Assembly (NCBI GenBank): GCA_964059195.1
Contig: CAXKWD010000006.1
Span: forward strand, 174,156,825-174,220,824
Reading direction: 5' to 3'
From: Ectobius pallidus
Taxonomy: Eukaryota; Arthropoda; Insecta; Blattodea; Ectobiidae
Length of the DNA: 64,000 nucleotides
Below the pieces are notes generated by a model. It was not told where the DNA came from and made no database searches. It worked only from the letters and a program-made list of their open reading frames with translations. The position numbers and the translations under genes were made by a program. Positions within the stretch are counted from its first letter, which is position 1. Each line of letters opens with the position of its first letter. Shown here piece after piece: positions 10,705 through 22,615 of the stretch.

Positions 10705-11545
10705 TTAAAAGGCCCGGCGTCGCCCGGGTTTTGTATTATGTAATTGGAAATTAACTTATGAAGGACTTTCGATTTTCAAATTATAGGTCCTTATGTAGGC
10801 CTAGGTACTTAGAATTTTGAAATGAAGAAGAACGACTCATCACACTCAAACTATTCCCTCGGAAAACGCTTAATATACCTTTCTATGGTTCATAGAGGAT
10901 GTAGAATTTTGCACACCATTGCTTCTACACACCATGCCTGGTAGGGGTTCAAATAAGAAGAGACAGAAATTCCGGTAACATAAAATTGTATTGTCTTTGC
11001 GGAATATTTTATTTCTCACTCTCATGTTACCATACAACCGTTTCGGGGAAGAAATTAAAAAGTAATTCAATATCACTTTCATATTTCCCTCTCCAAAAAC
11101 CTGCGATATAATAATATACATATTACCATATCTCTTACGTTATTCTCTATGCCCGGGGTAGAAAAAGTTATGTGACTGCATTGTTTTCGTGGATTTCATT
11201 CTTTAATATTTATTTATAACATGAATTATATTGATAGATTCTCTAATTTGTCAAAGTCCCGTATCATTTATTTCCAAACCTACCTGAGACAACTGGCAAC
11301 AATACACTGTTGTCACGTGAACCGTGACTTGGATTTGATAATTCTATGTAAAAAGGGATTAAGTATTCTAAAAAAACATTTGTTTTTTGTTATTAAAAAT
11401 AAAAGTTTTGCAAAATTCTTTCTTAGTGAGCACTTACATTATGAAACGAAGGTACTGTCAAAATCCCAACTCTATCTATTATAGTTTAGGCTCTATATTG
11501 ATACTCTGTCAGTCAGGACAAAGCCTTTTATATAAATACAGAGAT
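10705..11545 (+). repeat. Family D repeat, longest plus copy
   Basis: The copy starts at AAGGCCCGGCGTCGCCCGGG and runs through GCTTCTACACACCATGCCTG, the TCTCATGTTACCATACAACC block, AAAGTTATGTGACTGCAT and GGTACTGTCAAAATCCCAAC. Partial relatives lie at 9290-10000 (-), 16400-17140, 26882-27030 and 30513-31537. The GGCCCGGCGTCGCCCGGG start and, at 31.5 kb, a TACA-repeat/TTATATATTAG end recall insect retroelement ends. That classification is tentative. Confidence 0.55.
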
Positions 11546-12394
11546 AGAGATTATAATATTATTATTATTAGACGATTGGCTCCAAAGCATATCCACGAAT
11601 AATGTTGCAAATATATAAATTTTAGATTTTAACATTCAAAATGTGGAGAAAATCATAAGAGCAGTTTTTCTAGAGTTCCTTGGATTAATCCCTGAATCCA
11701 CACATTCCCTTTTTAGCATCTTTATTTAATTCATGAAAGCATTTATATGAGAGATTTATAAAAACAGCCTTCTTTGATTATTTGTTGACAAGACCAAAGC
11801 CACCTGCACAGGCCATGCGCAATGTCTCAATTCAGTTGCTGTATTGTTGCGTAGTTGAAACATTTTTCTGTAAAATGAAATCATGGTCACACTGGTGAAT
11901 TTCTTTGTATTTTCTCGTGTTTTTGTGCAGTTCTAATAGTTTATGTGCTTTTTAAGGAATTACTAATTACACCTTGGAAATAAACAGCAAAGAAGAAGAG
12001 AATTCCAGGTAAGTTACTGGTAATACATTCCTGTTTTTGTAGGTGATTCAAAGATCTTTTCTTATTCCCTAAGAAGGCCACACAGAAAGCCAATATAAGT
12101 GATGTAAATATATTCCAGTGTATTGATTTGAGTGATTTCTTATTAATTCCCTTGCCCTACTTTAGTATTCATTAATCGAAAGCTGTATGTTGGAAGCTAT
12201 TAATTATATTAATTCCCCTATCATTACAAGACACAGACCAATGTGATTGACAGCCAAGACACCGATAGGGGTGCTATTATATAGGGGAAGCTATTACCCT
12301 GACTTCCTGCTTGTAATAAGTAATATGGTAATGAGGGAAGTGTGACATCCTAAGGTATGTGGACCATTGCCTACAAAAATCTGAAGGATTCACT
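11546..12394. other. Intergenic, no feature seen
   Basis: No coding region or repeat copy that I can support. Confidence 0.4.
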
Positions 12395-12600
12395 CACATA
12401 ACTTTCTCTACCCTAAAGCATGGGCATTTACAACTTTCCCACATTCTGTTACAGAATAAGAGGCCGCATTGCAGGGAGCGTGTATTCAGTTGTTTCAGCC
12501 TCGATGAATATGTAGGCCACTGTTCATCATGCAAGACTTAAAGCCTCAATTTGTACAAAACAGTCACTGGCTGGCTTATAACTACCCTTTGCATAATTTT
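12395..12600 (+). repeat. Repeat block related to family D
   Basis: CACATAACTTTCTCTACCCT through GGCTTATAACTACCCTTTGC is found inverted at 19845-20045 and partly at 9690-9860. It is non-coding. Confidence 0.55.
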
Positions 12601-12652
12601 TAAGAAAAATTATCCGAGTAGGAGTTTTAGTCGTTAAGGGCCTACTGTAGCA

Positions 12653-12916
12653 TAGGCGTAACCAGGCCGACCATATGGGGGGGTTATAACATCCGCGGGG
12701 TATGGGATACCCCCCAGGGAGAGGGGGGTCCGGGGTCCTCCCCCGGAAAATTTTAAAAATTAAGACGCAAAATAACGAGTTTTAAGCATCCCACGCTTTA
12801 TACTTGTATTACGTAATTTATGGGCAGACTTAAAAAAATTATACAATTTTCCTTTTTTTAATCAATGGGGGGGGGGGTTCAAACCCCCAAACCCCCCCCC
12901 CTCGGTACGCCTATGT
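12653..12916. mobile_element. Short TIR element with CATAGGCGTA ends
   Basis: The left end CATAGGCGTAACCAGG and right end GGTACGCCTATG are inverse, enclosing about 260 bp with long G and C runs (GGGGGG near 12676 and a G/C-tract pair near 12867-12900). It looks like a non-autonomous DNA transposon. No clear target duplication could be fixed, so the superfamily is left open. Confidence 0.6.
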
Positions 12917-13004
12917 ACTGTAGGCCTACATAATTCTAGCAAACTCGTTAAAGTTGTTTTTGGAACCGAAACTAAAGCTAGTTGACATACAATAATTTAA
13001 TGCT

Positions 13005-13612
13005 TCCAAGTAATTTTCCTCAGAAATCTATAATAATAAGAGGAAGTGTTTGTCTGTCTGTTTGCCTATGCGCGATGCCCAGCGAAATCTACTGCACGCA
13101 AAGATCTGAAATTTTAAACGTAGATGGACTGAAGGGTGGCCGAATGCATCTCCAAGACGGATTTTTCATTTTCGCTTTCATTCGCGAGTTACGAGTGAAA
13201 AACTGGCAGAAAACGTGCATTTTTTCCCCCTATCGAAGCATCAGTTTTCGGTACTACATTTCAAATCTCAAATCAATTACAGGTGGCTTTGTCTATTTAT
13301 TTCACAACTTTGAAACAAAAGCATGGCTATTTTTTCGCATGGAATTATCGATTGTTTCCATCTTGTGAACTCACCTGGTCAATTCGTTTGTTTATAATAT
13401 AAAATACAATAGGCCTAGAGGTGCTTTCTAATCGTGGAAATGCATTCCAAAGCCGGATTTTTAGCTCTTTCATTACAATTATTAATAATTTAGTTTATGA
13501 ATGATACGCGTGTACGTGTTAATAAATTTAATATTTTAATTATTTTGCTCTTAATTTTTAATTTTTTGAATTAATTATCGTGGGTGAAGCCGCGGGCACC
13601 TGCTAGTTAAAA
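13005..13612 (-). repeat. Family E repeat, minus copy
   Basis: On the minus strand this begins AACTAGCAGGTGCCCGCGGC and ends near GACAAACACTTCCTCTTATT. It matches the insertion at 6361-7085 over its first part. A 128-codon frame on the plus strand (12982-13368) lies inside it and resembles no known protein, so I treat it as repeat sequence. Confidence 0.55.
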
Positions 13613-13732
13613 AATATATGAAATGCGCGGAGTATCAATGGAACAAGCAATACAGTATTCTGCTATAAGTAGACTAAGGATAGTGTGAAATGCTGTTTTT
13701 GTTTTCTCATTACATTTTTTCATGCAAAAATA

Positions 13733-14030
13733 AAATAGTATATTGCGATACAAGTGCCGTAACATTCTTGAAAATAGATGTTTATTTCAGAAAGTGATTC
13801 GCATGTGTTTGTTGTTATGGGAACCGAATATTTGTCCTGGGGGCCGTGCCCATAAAGGCTTGTATTATGAAGTGTATCGTAATGAATTATGACGTAGCGC
13901 TTGGACCGTAAGTAATTTAACCTCATCGCAACCGTCCTTAGCAACAAGACTGTGTGGGAATGTCAACTTACGAGCCATGTAAACAACGTTCGTAAGTACC
14001 ACTTACTAGCTAAGGAGTGCAAAAAATTAT
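13733..14030 (+). repeat. Family J repeat, shorter copy
   Basis: This matches 1216-1735 but lacks about 190 bp that contain the palindrome. The join reads GTGCCGTAA|CATTCTTGAAAATAGA. Confidence 0.6.
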
Positions 14031-14311
14031 ATTCCATTGGTTTAAAAACTACATTAGAAGTAAATAAATAAGATTATACACGAAGCGGAGAGACACAATA
14101 TTACGGGAATTATTTGCATAAATGAAGAGGGAAACTGAAGCCTTTTTAAGTGAAATGAATAAATCTACTTACACGTATCATGAAGACGAACTTCCTTACC
14201 TGAAAGAAACAGAAACATAATAGATTAGCCTTAACACATTTTATAAGAGAAGTGTTTACCCTAATATAACTTGTACGTAATATACAACATATTGCAACAC
14301 AAGAAAACATA

Positions 14312-14873
14312 CCGTATTTACTCGAATATAAACCGCACCTTTTTTGTCCATTTGTAGCTTTCAAAACTGTGGTGAGCGTTAAATTCGAGTACAAATCCGT
14401 TTCGTAGGTTGGCAGTACCGGTAACTTTTATCTGCGTAACAATGCATTGCTGTAATTCTCGACTTCATTAATTTTATCGTTGGCCTATTCCTAGCATTGC
14501 ATAGAGCGTATAAAAATACTAGTTTTAGTCACGAAATGGAGGGCAAGAAGAGAAGAATATCTTATGATACTGCTCTTAGCTCTTGGTATAAGCACCCCAT
14601 GTGTAAAATTTAAACAAAATCTAGGATTCCAGTGACGAACACGTAAGTAAATATACTTGTAGGCCTAAAACTGGCAGTTAAATATAACGGTAATTTCAAA
14701 TGTTTACGTGGTGGTTCATTATTCCCTTAATACTATGACAATATTCCAAATAAAATACCTATCCTACCATTGATACGCATTACATTCGCCAACAAACTTT
14801 TTTTTATGATTTCAAGTTTCAAAATCGGGGTGTGCATTAAATTCTAGGGGTCATTATATTGGAGTAAATACGG
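14312..14873. mobile_element. TIR element, TA target, CCGTATTTACTCG ends
   Basis: The ends CCGTATTTACTCGAATATAA and inverse TTATATTGGAGTAAATACGG are each flanked by TA (14310-14311 and 14874-14875). Inside the ends are matching GTGAGCGTTAAATTC and GTGTGCATTAAATTC blocks. The element is 562 bp and non-coding. A pogo/Tc1-type non-autonomous element is the best fit from the TA duplication. Confidence 0.75.
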
Positions 14874-14875
14874 TA

Positions 14876-15278
14876 CACGTTCTGAAATGAAATGAAATAT
14901 TCTCAAAATTTCAAAGTTGAATAACAACCCGGGTACTATTACTCTCTGAAGATCACTGCAATGCACTAAAATCTGATATTCATGGCCGGACGACATATTT
15001 CGGTGTCAATGACTCGATATTTTCACAATGTTTTATAAGAATCAAACACTATAAAAATTCCCAGAACCGGTGGCTTGGACTCTTTTAACAGTCTAGTTTG
15101 TTTTGAAATTTGGGGGCATAAAATGCACACCTGTAGAAAGACAAGCGCCCGTATTTTACATGTATTCGTAATTTCTGTCGAATTTATTGGACTTTGGACA
15201 AATACTGTATGTTCAGTAGTCGCTTTGAGAATAAAGACAGACACAATATGACGGGTACAAAGTAGCACAGTTTATGTG
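14876..15278. other. Intergenic, no feature seen
   Basis: No supported coding region or repeat. Confidence 0.4.
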
Positions 15279-15404
15279 TAGTGACCAGTGGCGGCTGGTG
15301 GTGAAAATTGTTAGGTGTGCAGTTCTATACAAACTATGTAATATGTATAGGCCTAATATGATTATATAACATAATATTCTACTCTTGGACAGTATTCATT
15401 TTTT

Positions 15405-15790
15405 CTTTTCGATTAGGCTAGCTTAGGACCACGTGAAACAGTTGTCTTCTTCTTATCTTCCCAAAACTTCTTCATTCTTTCGCGATGTTGCTGTTTCCGT
15501 TCTTCCGTCCATTTACTTCCCGTTTTCTTCTTGGTTTTCTCTAGAAATTCGCCATCAAATATTGCTTTCCTAAACTTTTCTCTGTTTTCAATATCCTCCT
15601 TTTTGATATTGAGTAATTTCAAATCTTCTTCAACTTCCTTGAAAAATGATAGTTTAGTTTTTTTTACTTACATAGTGATCAAAAATTTGTTTGGTAAGTC
15701 TGTCTCTTTCCATTCTAAAATGTGACCATAGAATCTTAATCTTCTTTTCCTGAACGTATGGCCTATTTTTTCTGTTTATTTGTATAAAAC
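15405..15790 (-). pseudogene. LINE reverse-transcriptase ORF, C-terminal remnant
   Basis: The last 69 codons (15413-15622) form an open frame containing EDIENREKFRKAI and KWTEERKQQHRERMKKFW and end at a stop. Upstream, after frame changes and stops, the same strand reads RLTKQIFDHYVSKK. This order (a basic RLTKxIxDY stretch, then a DxxNRxKFRxxI helix and a KWTxExxxxHxxRM tail) is seen at the C-terminus of LINE polyproteins in arthropods. Only the tail is left; no polymerase or endonuclease domain is present. Confidence 0.65.
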
Positions 15791-15866
15791 CTTCTCTGGT
15801 CTCAGTTTGTATAGGCTAATATGTTATTTTCCAAAATTGGTCCCATAATTTTCCTTATTCATCATC

Positions 15867-15867
15867 A

Positions 15868-15923
<56 letters not shown>

Positions 15924-15940
15924 ATTATTATTATTATGTA
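15867..15940. repeat. (ATT)n microsatellite
   Basis: About 20 near-perfect ATT units, with one interruption near the right end. Confidence 0.9.
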
Positions 15941-16399
15941 TCAAAAAGTCTGTAATTAACACTCGCTCAAATGCCACAATATAAACTCATATTTTCTTTT
16001 TCTTTTACATAGCCTACCATCTAATAGTATAATCAAATCCGAATTAATCAAAATGATGCGATTTAATTGTATTTTGTTGACGCTTGATCATACTACAATG
16101 CCATATTTGTTTACTATTTCGTTGTAAAATTAAAATAGGTGTGTACTGGCTCTAGAAACCGCCACTGATTAGTGACCACGCCTATAGGACCGGTCCACGC
16201 TTGCGCATTGCAGAAACCTTAAAAATGTATATTTTAGAATCTTTGTTTTAATTCTGCAGACATTTCAACTGGAGTAAGTACGTAAAAGACAAGTTTGAAG
16301 TGGAGGTTCGCTCAAGAATATGAGTATCGTATTTTAAAATTTATAGGTGCAGTCTAACGACTGTCCAATTGCAGTGAACCGTTACCATTCCTAGTCCTG

Positions 16400-17140
16400 T
16401 AATTCGGATATCTAACACAATCAAGGTTATCAATTTACATAAATGTTCCACCCTATTTTGTCTCCTTTTACATACTTAGGGCCTATGATAAACGTCCATA
16501 TTTCTAAACTAAAAATACAAAGGCTGTCAGTGGATAGCATTTTTTACCGACTTCTGATATGGCATATTCATTTGTACAAACTCAAACTGAAACAATTGAA
16601 AATGCTGTCCCTGCAATACGAACTCTTATTCTACATAAAAATGTGAAGTGAAAAAATGGTATTCTCTATGTCCAGGGAAGAGAAAGTTATGTGACTGCAT
16701 CACGTTGTACATTATTTTCGTAAATTTCATTATTTATTTACACCATTGAATTCTATCGATAACTTCTCTAATTTGTTAAAGTCCCGTATAATTTATTTCC
16801 AAAGCTACCTGTGACTACTGCCAATAATACACTGTCGTCATGAGAACTGTACATGGAATTTCATTTGGATTTGATAATTTTGTGTAAAAAGGTATTAAGT
16901 ATCCTCAAAAACATTTGATTTTTTACATTTAAAATAAAAATTTTCCAAAATTATTTCTTGGTGAGCGAAGGTACTGTCAACAAGTTATGGTACGAAGTTA
17001 ACAAGTTAAGCGAAGTTATGAAACGAAGGTACTGTCAAAATTCCAAGTCTCTACCTGTTATAGTTTAGGCTCTACGTTGATTCTCTGTCAGTCAGTCAGT
17101 CATTAAGTCAGTCAGTCAGGACGAAGCCTCTTATATATAG
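16400..17140 (+). repeat. Family D repeat, plus copy
   Basis: This matches 9290-10000 inverted and 11160-11545 direct. Near 17090-17115 the word GTCAGTCA/GTCA is locally expanded (TCAGTCAGTCAGTCATTAAG), a small slippage feature. Confidence 0.6.
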
Positions 17141-17760
17141 GCCTATAGTCAAAGCAAGTATTCGTTCAGATGATATGTGTGATGCTACAAGGAGAATAAT
17201 ATATGAAACCTGAAGGCCATATATCAATTGTTTAATGGTACATACCGGTTTCTTTTGTCAACTAAAATTCTAGCTTAACACCCTGTATGTGAGAAAGTTT
17301 GCGCCAGCCGATCAGCGTCTTGACATGCACATATGTAATGTATGTCATTGCGTTGTTCACTTTCAAGCGGCTATAAATTATCAGCCATTAAAACAGTTGT
17401 CAGAGACACGGCCCATCTGTGGAAATCTTTGCACAATTTATGAAGTGTAAAATTCCTGAGCAAAAACCTTATAAATTTTATGAAGTGACTTAAACAGCTC
17501 TCAAAGGTGTGACAAAGGGAAGATATTCATGTACGTAGTTTTCATTGTGTCATTATACAAAAGCAATTACACTTTGACGGAACTTTTTCCCCGGAACTAA
17601 CTTGAAAGGAGATGTTAGATATTGCTAAATTACGTATGAGAGAGCACGTTTGAAAATACGGTTCTAATGAATCTTGTAAGAATATGTTACATTATGCAAG
17701 AAGCCTATAATGGCATTTATTAACATACGAGTATATTAATAATAATAATAGTTTTATTTA
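17141..17760. other. Intergenic, no feature seen
   Basis: No supported coding region or repeat. Confidence 0.4.
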
Positions 17761-17762
17761 AC

Positions 17763-18825
17763 CTGGGCCGTGTTTCATAGAACTCATAGCAAATACATAA
17801 TAATATTAGTTATTATTATTAGTCTCCCGTTTCATAAGAATAGGCCTATTTTCTAATAATATTAGTTATGGGTTCATGGCTCTAAATTATTAGTAAATAT
17901 TGCTAATATTATTAGTAAACTGTTTCTTAGCCTGCAGAACTAATGAAATTTACTGATAATATTAGGTGTTTTTCTATAAATGTTTACTGATAATATTAGG
18001 TGTTTTTCTATAAGTGTTTACTGATAATATTAGGCGTTTTTCTATAAGACGTGACTGATAATAGTAGGTGTTTTTCTATAAGTGTTTACTGATAATATTA
18101 GGTGTTTTTCTATAAGAGTGTACTGATAATATTAGGCGTTTTTCTATAAGTGTTAATATTAGGTGTTTTTCTATAAATGTATACTGATAATATTAGGTGT
18201 TTTTCTATAAGTGTTTTCTGATAATATTAGGTGCTTTTCTATAAGTGTTTACTGATAATATTAGGTGTTTTTCCATAAGTTTTTACTGATATTATTAGGT
18301 GTTTTTCTGTGAGTGTTTTTGGATCAATAACTTATTCTCACACCCATGTAATTCAGATTTCGTGATCTTAAATTTGTGGAAAATGAATCACTCTGATTTA
18401 ATTATCAATTTAGAAAAATCTTACATACGCTATCAAAGGAATTTTTGTCATAACAAGATTTTAGGATTTGAGGTTAGATTTTACTACATAAGCCTACTGC
18501 TATCTTAAATAAGTGCCTGGCAGATTTATTAATTTCTTGGACCTAGTTATTATTTGTTACATTTATGAAGATATATTTAGGCCGTGCTGCTATGAAATAG
18601 TATTGACAAAAAAACTAAGAAGGGGAAAAAACACAAACAACAATCCAGACATAACCTCCAAATCAATCAGCTGAATAATGAACTAATGATATTAGTGAAG
18701 AGATTTTATGAGTAGTGTTCATAGCTCTACGGAACAAGATTTTGTTAACTAAAAATAATACTGTATTATGAGTTCTAATATTATTAACTAATATTTTTAG
18801 CAAGTTCTATGAAACAGGGCCCTGG
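17763..18825. mobile_element. Family H TIR element with internal minisatellite
   Basis: The left end GGGCCGTGTTTCATAGAACT and right end AGTTCTATGAAACAGGGCCC are inverse, followed inside by TAATAATATTAG words. A cleaner copy lies at 61210-61924, with fragments at 25849-25955 and 62703-63138. The 17.9-kb copy is longer, mainly because an internal 35-bp motif is amplified. The 69-codon frame at 18299-18508 falls inside the element and looks like chance. Confidence 0.7.
17948..18318. repeat. ~35-bp minisatellite, about 11 units
   Basis: Units follow TTTACTGATAATATTAGGTG plus TTTTTCTATAAGTG with minor variants, including one truncated unit near 18155. Element copy 61210-61924 has the motif once (about 61410-61445). 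Confidence 0.85.
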
Positions 18826-18925
18826 AGAAAGTTAAGACCGTAAGGTCTTTCCTTCCACTTCACCAGGGACTAATAGTACCTTAGTTGCTCCAATACAACT
18901 CAATAAATAACACAAAATACATTAA

Positions 18926-19198
18926 ATGACTAGATATGGGGGTATCTCAAAAATATTGAATGTGAGACCCGAAGGGAAGAGACCACGTGGAAGACCTAGA
19001 CGTAGGTGTGAGAACAATGTTAGGATAGATTTAAAGGAAGTAGGATTTGCGAGGGATGGTCGGATAGAGTTAGCACAGAATAGGGTTGAATGGCGGGCTC
19101 AGGTAAGTGCTGCAATGAACCTTCAGGTTCCATAAAATGGATAATATTCCTTTAGCTTGCTTAGGAATAGTCTATTGCCATTGAGTAAGTAAGTATAC
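18926..19198 (+). pseudogene. LINE 3' end (RT C-terminus plus tail)
   Basis: The frame 18926-19135 encodes GKRPRGRPRRRCENNVRIDL and, further on, an EWRAQVSAAMNLQVP-type end. This is the conserved C-terminus of a LINE polyprotein (GRP-RxRWxxxIxxDL...AxxRxxWR pattern). It is followed by a 3' UTR ending ATTGAGTAAGTAAGTA. The same end occurs at 35096-35640 and as a short stub at 29295-29340, both on the minus strand. It is 5'-truncated and non-functional. Confidence 0.8.
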
Positions 19199-19844
19199 AA
19201 TGTTAGGTTGGATGAAACGTGTTATTGCTGATGATAAGAACACACCAGAGCAATTAGTACTACCAGTAATAATGCCAGCTCGGGTTTCTCGATAACCATT
19301 TGCATATATCGATTAATCGCTCATTAGTATTCCCCTCGTTTCTAGAGGTAGCCACGGAGCTGCAATTATTGTCCAGTCTTTTGTTTTTGTCTTGTCAACA
19401 GTTGATGCGTGTGATATAATTATATGACCTTCACTTTAAAGTGGACCCCGTAAATCAATGCCCCAGCGTCCCCAGTGGGAAAGTTGCTTCGTTATAACGG
19501 TCCCAACTACAACATAAAATACTGGAGAAATTGCCATAGGACTTTTTAATGTTGTAAATGATAGTATTATCAAAAGAGATTAAAGCTTATTCGATATTTA
19601 ATAAGACTATTTAGTAAATACAGTGATAAGTAATTTATTAAATGCAGGCAACCGTCTGTACCAGGGATTTCATTCACAAAATTTGTATATTTGCGTTAGG
19701 TATCTTCTGGAGATGTGATACGAAGATTGGCGACAACTTTCCCTTACTTTTATTGTTACTTTGCAACTAGAAAATTTCTCTTTTCGCCATTAATAAGAGC
19801 TAAAGCTTTTATTTGAAACATTTTTTCGCAAAAATTCTCTGAAG
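19199..19844. other. Intergenic, no feature seen
   Basis: No supported coding region or repeat. Confidence 0.4.
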
Positions 19845-20045
19845 GGTAGTTATAAGCCACCCACTGTTTCTAGAAACTCAGTCTTATCTGGTGAACAATA
19901 AAGCTTTGCATCAGGTTGAAACAACTGAATACGCGCTCTTCGCAATGCGGCCTTTTGTTCTATATCAGATTGTGAAGTGAGAAAGGTGTATTGTCCGTGC
20001 TTATGGCAAAGAAAATTGTGTGAGTGCAGTAATTCATATTTTATT
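19845..20045 (-). repeat. Repeat block related to family D, minus copy
   Basis: Inverse of 12395-12600. It is recognised by TTCAGTTGTTTCA and AGAATGCGGCC-like blocks in the same order. Confidence 0.5.
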
Positions 20046-20224
20046 TCGGAGATACGATATTATATAGAAACAGATTTCTCAAGATTTTATAACCAATTTA
20101 CATGGAGAGAATTACATGCAAAATGGGCTATATTAACTTAGGCTATACTAAGGGGCGAAAGTTTTATTTGAATTGAGGAAGCTAAAAAATATTTTCATGC
20201 GATATATCAAAAGATTCAATATTA

Positions 20225-21400
20225 CGAAGCGCCTCCATAAAGTAGCCTACGTTTCCCTGGGCCGTTTACAGACACAAAACACCATTTCGTGGACAAATAT
20301 ATTCCAACAGATACAGCAAATGTTCAGCTATTTTTCAACATATCGCGACCGGAATTAAAACATTTGTCATACTGTGGAACCAACTTTTGAACACCTGTGT
20401 TGTAGAAGTTTGCCGCCTGAGATTTCAACCATTGTTATGAGTGTTTGGAAGATTAAGACTCTTGTTATTTATTGTTGGGAGATTGTGTGTTATGAAGTAA
20501 AATTGATTTTTTGTGTTAATATGTAATTTTAAAAAAAAAACATTGCCTGACGTACATCTCTGTCATTCTCTGTCATTTCTTTAGGTGCAGGAAAAGACGG
20601 AAATCACAGGGAGCGAAATCCGGGCTGTAGGATGGATGTTTAAACACCTCCTAGCATGGGCGTCGGCATGGGGGGGGCAAGGGGGGCAAGGGGGGGCAAC
20701 TGCCCCCCTCTGGATTGCCTTATGGATTCATTTATTTGTGGTACTCTTTGTCAACCTACAGTTGTAGAATGGAGAATAAAAAAAAAAATAGAATTACTTT
20801 ATAATGAGTTTAGCAAGTATTAACTATAATATGTATTTATAATAGTATCTCACCAAGGCCATTGCTCAAAAGAGCTTATTCTGTTAACTTAAAAGAACTT
20901 CGTAGCCTCGTCGAATTCAGCTTGGGTTTAAAATAACGATCCGGTTAACTAAGTGAATATTAATGTGTTTAGCCTAATCATTTGAAATTGAGGTCCGAAA
21001 TTGATTTTGCCCCCCCTTAATAAAATTCCTGGCGACGCTGCTGCCTCCTAACAAGTCTCCTACAGAAGTTCGGCTGGGAGGTGTTTAAATATTCACCCTA
21101 AAGCCCGGACCACGCTCCCAGTGATTTCCATCTTTTCCTACACCTCACGAAATGACAAAGAATGACAGAGAGGAGGAGATGGTTGCTACACAGTGGTTCA
21201 AACCCCTGGCGGAAGACTTGTACGACACAGGTATTCAAAAGTTGGTGCCATGGTAAGACAAATGTTTCAATTCCGGTGGCGAATATGTTGAAAAATAGTT
21301 GAACACTTGCTGTATCTGTTGGAATATATATGTCCATGAAATTGTGTTTTGTTTCTGTAAACGGCCCCAGGGAAGCTTACTTTATGGACGTGCCTGTAGT
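20225..21400. repeat. Long inverted repeat with a transposon-filled loop
   Basis: The left arm (about 20240-20651) and right arm (about 21083-21395) are inverse copies. Shared blocks include TTCCAACAGATACAGCAA, ATTTTTCAACATAT, CATTTGTC, CACCAACTTTTGAA and AGGAAAAGA(C/T)GGAAATCAC, ending at TTTAAACACCTCC. The left arm has about 125 extra bases (roughly 20435-20560). No protein is supported; the small frames on both strands are accounted for by the repeat. Confidence 0.75.
20657..21040. mobile_element. Small G-tract TIR element in the hairpin loop
   Basis: The ends GCGTCGGCATGGGGGGGGCA and CCCCTTAATAAAATTCCTGG CGACGC (spaced here for length) are inverse around GCGTCG. GGGGGGCAA runs follow the left end. 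It is about 385 bp and non-coding. Its target duplication is not clear. Confidence 0.5.
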
Positions 21401-22074
21401 TAGCTAAATATTCACTAATGTAGTTTGTAGGCCTAAGTCTTACAAATGTACGTATGTTTTTCTGTTAATAGCTCTTTTAATACTAGGCAATCGTTTATTC
21501 TTAGCTGTAGCACATCAATACGATTACAGTAGTAAAGATGACGTGTGCTGTAACATTACAGTGACCACTCACTCAGATACAATGGACAGTAAAAACCCGG
21601 AGAGAACCATTGTCATGTCTGTTTCCCATAGTTCCATATAAAGTAAACAACTCTATGATGTCCCCTACTGTATAATTCATGTATTCTATGAACTAATCTG
21701 AACTCAGCCAACAGTAATTATGTCTAATGATACTCAGCTAGTCTGCAGGCCTTCTTAATTATGTTGTACAGTTTTAAAGCTGTCAGTTATCATAGAAGCT
21801 GGTTCCACTTTCTGCAGGGAAACTATAGATCGTGATAAAAATAAAAATCGAGATGCCTAGATTTCGGGATGGTGATTGTAATTTTGAAATTACTATAAAG
21901 TTAATCTGTAAGAGATAACATTCATATAGATACTAGAATTATATAATGGGTAAACTTCTTTGGGAGTGGGCCAAATTACAGAAAAAATCTCACAAGGCGA
22001 GCCGAAATAATAATTTATTAAGTAGGTAAATTGGTGCAATTTTCATAACTATTTAGTCTTGTTATTGACTGCCA
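21401..22074. other. Intergenic, no feature seen
   Basis: No supported coding region or repeat. Confidence 0.4.
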
Positions 22075-22615
22075 GAATGTTACTTTCTGAAATTGTTTTG
22101 GGGGACGGAAAAATGTCTGTATGCGCGATAACTCAAATACGCTTCATCGGATCTTCATGAAACATGATATACGCATTTTTTAATGTACATGGGAAACCTC
22201 CACTTGGACGTCCTTCGCCCCCAACATGGGGCATAGGATTCGAGAGAGAGGTATATGTGACCGCTAATTACTAGTTATTTCGGTACCGGTCAACCGATGT
22301 GGTCCAAATTCAACAGTCTTCTTTCCATGGGCATTATAAATGCGTATACCAAGTTTCATGAAAATCCGATAAAGCGTATTTGAGTTATGGTGCCTTTGTA
22401 ATATATTACCATAAAATAGGCACTAAATTGGGCATTACTCCGGTACCGGTCAACCGATTTGGTCCAATATAAATTGTCTTCGTTCCATGGACGTTATAAA
22501 TGCATATAGGCCTAGCAAGTTTCATGAAAATCCCATAAAGCGTAGATCGCGCGTACAGACAGAAGGAACATCACACAATCTCAGAAAGTAGGCCTACCAT
22601 TCTGGCACTTAGCCT
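22075..22615 (-). repeat. Family F repeat, two internal ~145-bp units
   Basis: Family F is defined by GCCAGAATGGCACTT, a TGTCTGTCTG-rich start, ATAACTCAAA, GGATTTTCATGAAACTTGGT and GGTACCGGAGTAATGCCCAA. Here the ATAAATGCGTATA...GGTACCGGTCAACCGAT unit is present twice (about 22270-22420 and 22430-22560). Other copies lie at 27085-27540, 35690-35840, 41110-41620 and 54395-55020. Confidence 0.65.

Larger units (their letters stand above)
15287..16169. mobile_element. GTGGCGG-ended element with perfect 8-bp TSD
   Basis: The ends AGTGGCGGCTGG and ACCGCCACTGAT are inverse around GTGGCGG and lie between identical TAGTGACC octamers (15279-15286, 16170-16177). An 8-bp duplication fits hAT. The interior holds a LINE C-terminal fragment and an ATT microsatellite, so the element seems to have captured or received a retroelement piece. 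Confidence 0.65.

Noticed and set aside
12982..13368. 128-codon plus-strand frame
   Set aside because: It lies within a family E repeat, is not kept in the other copy at 6361-7085, and resembles no known protein.
17948..18318. CRISPR-like array
   Set aside because: Units are directly adjacent with no unique spacers; it is a transposon-borne minisatellite in a eukaryotic genome.
18299..18508. Small frame in family H
   Set aside because: The other copies (61.4-61.7 and 62.7-62.9 kb) do not keep the frame.
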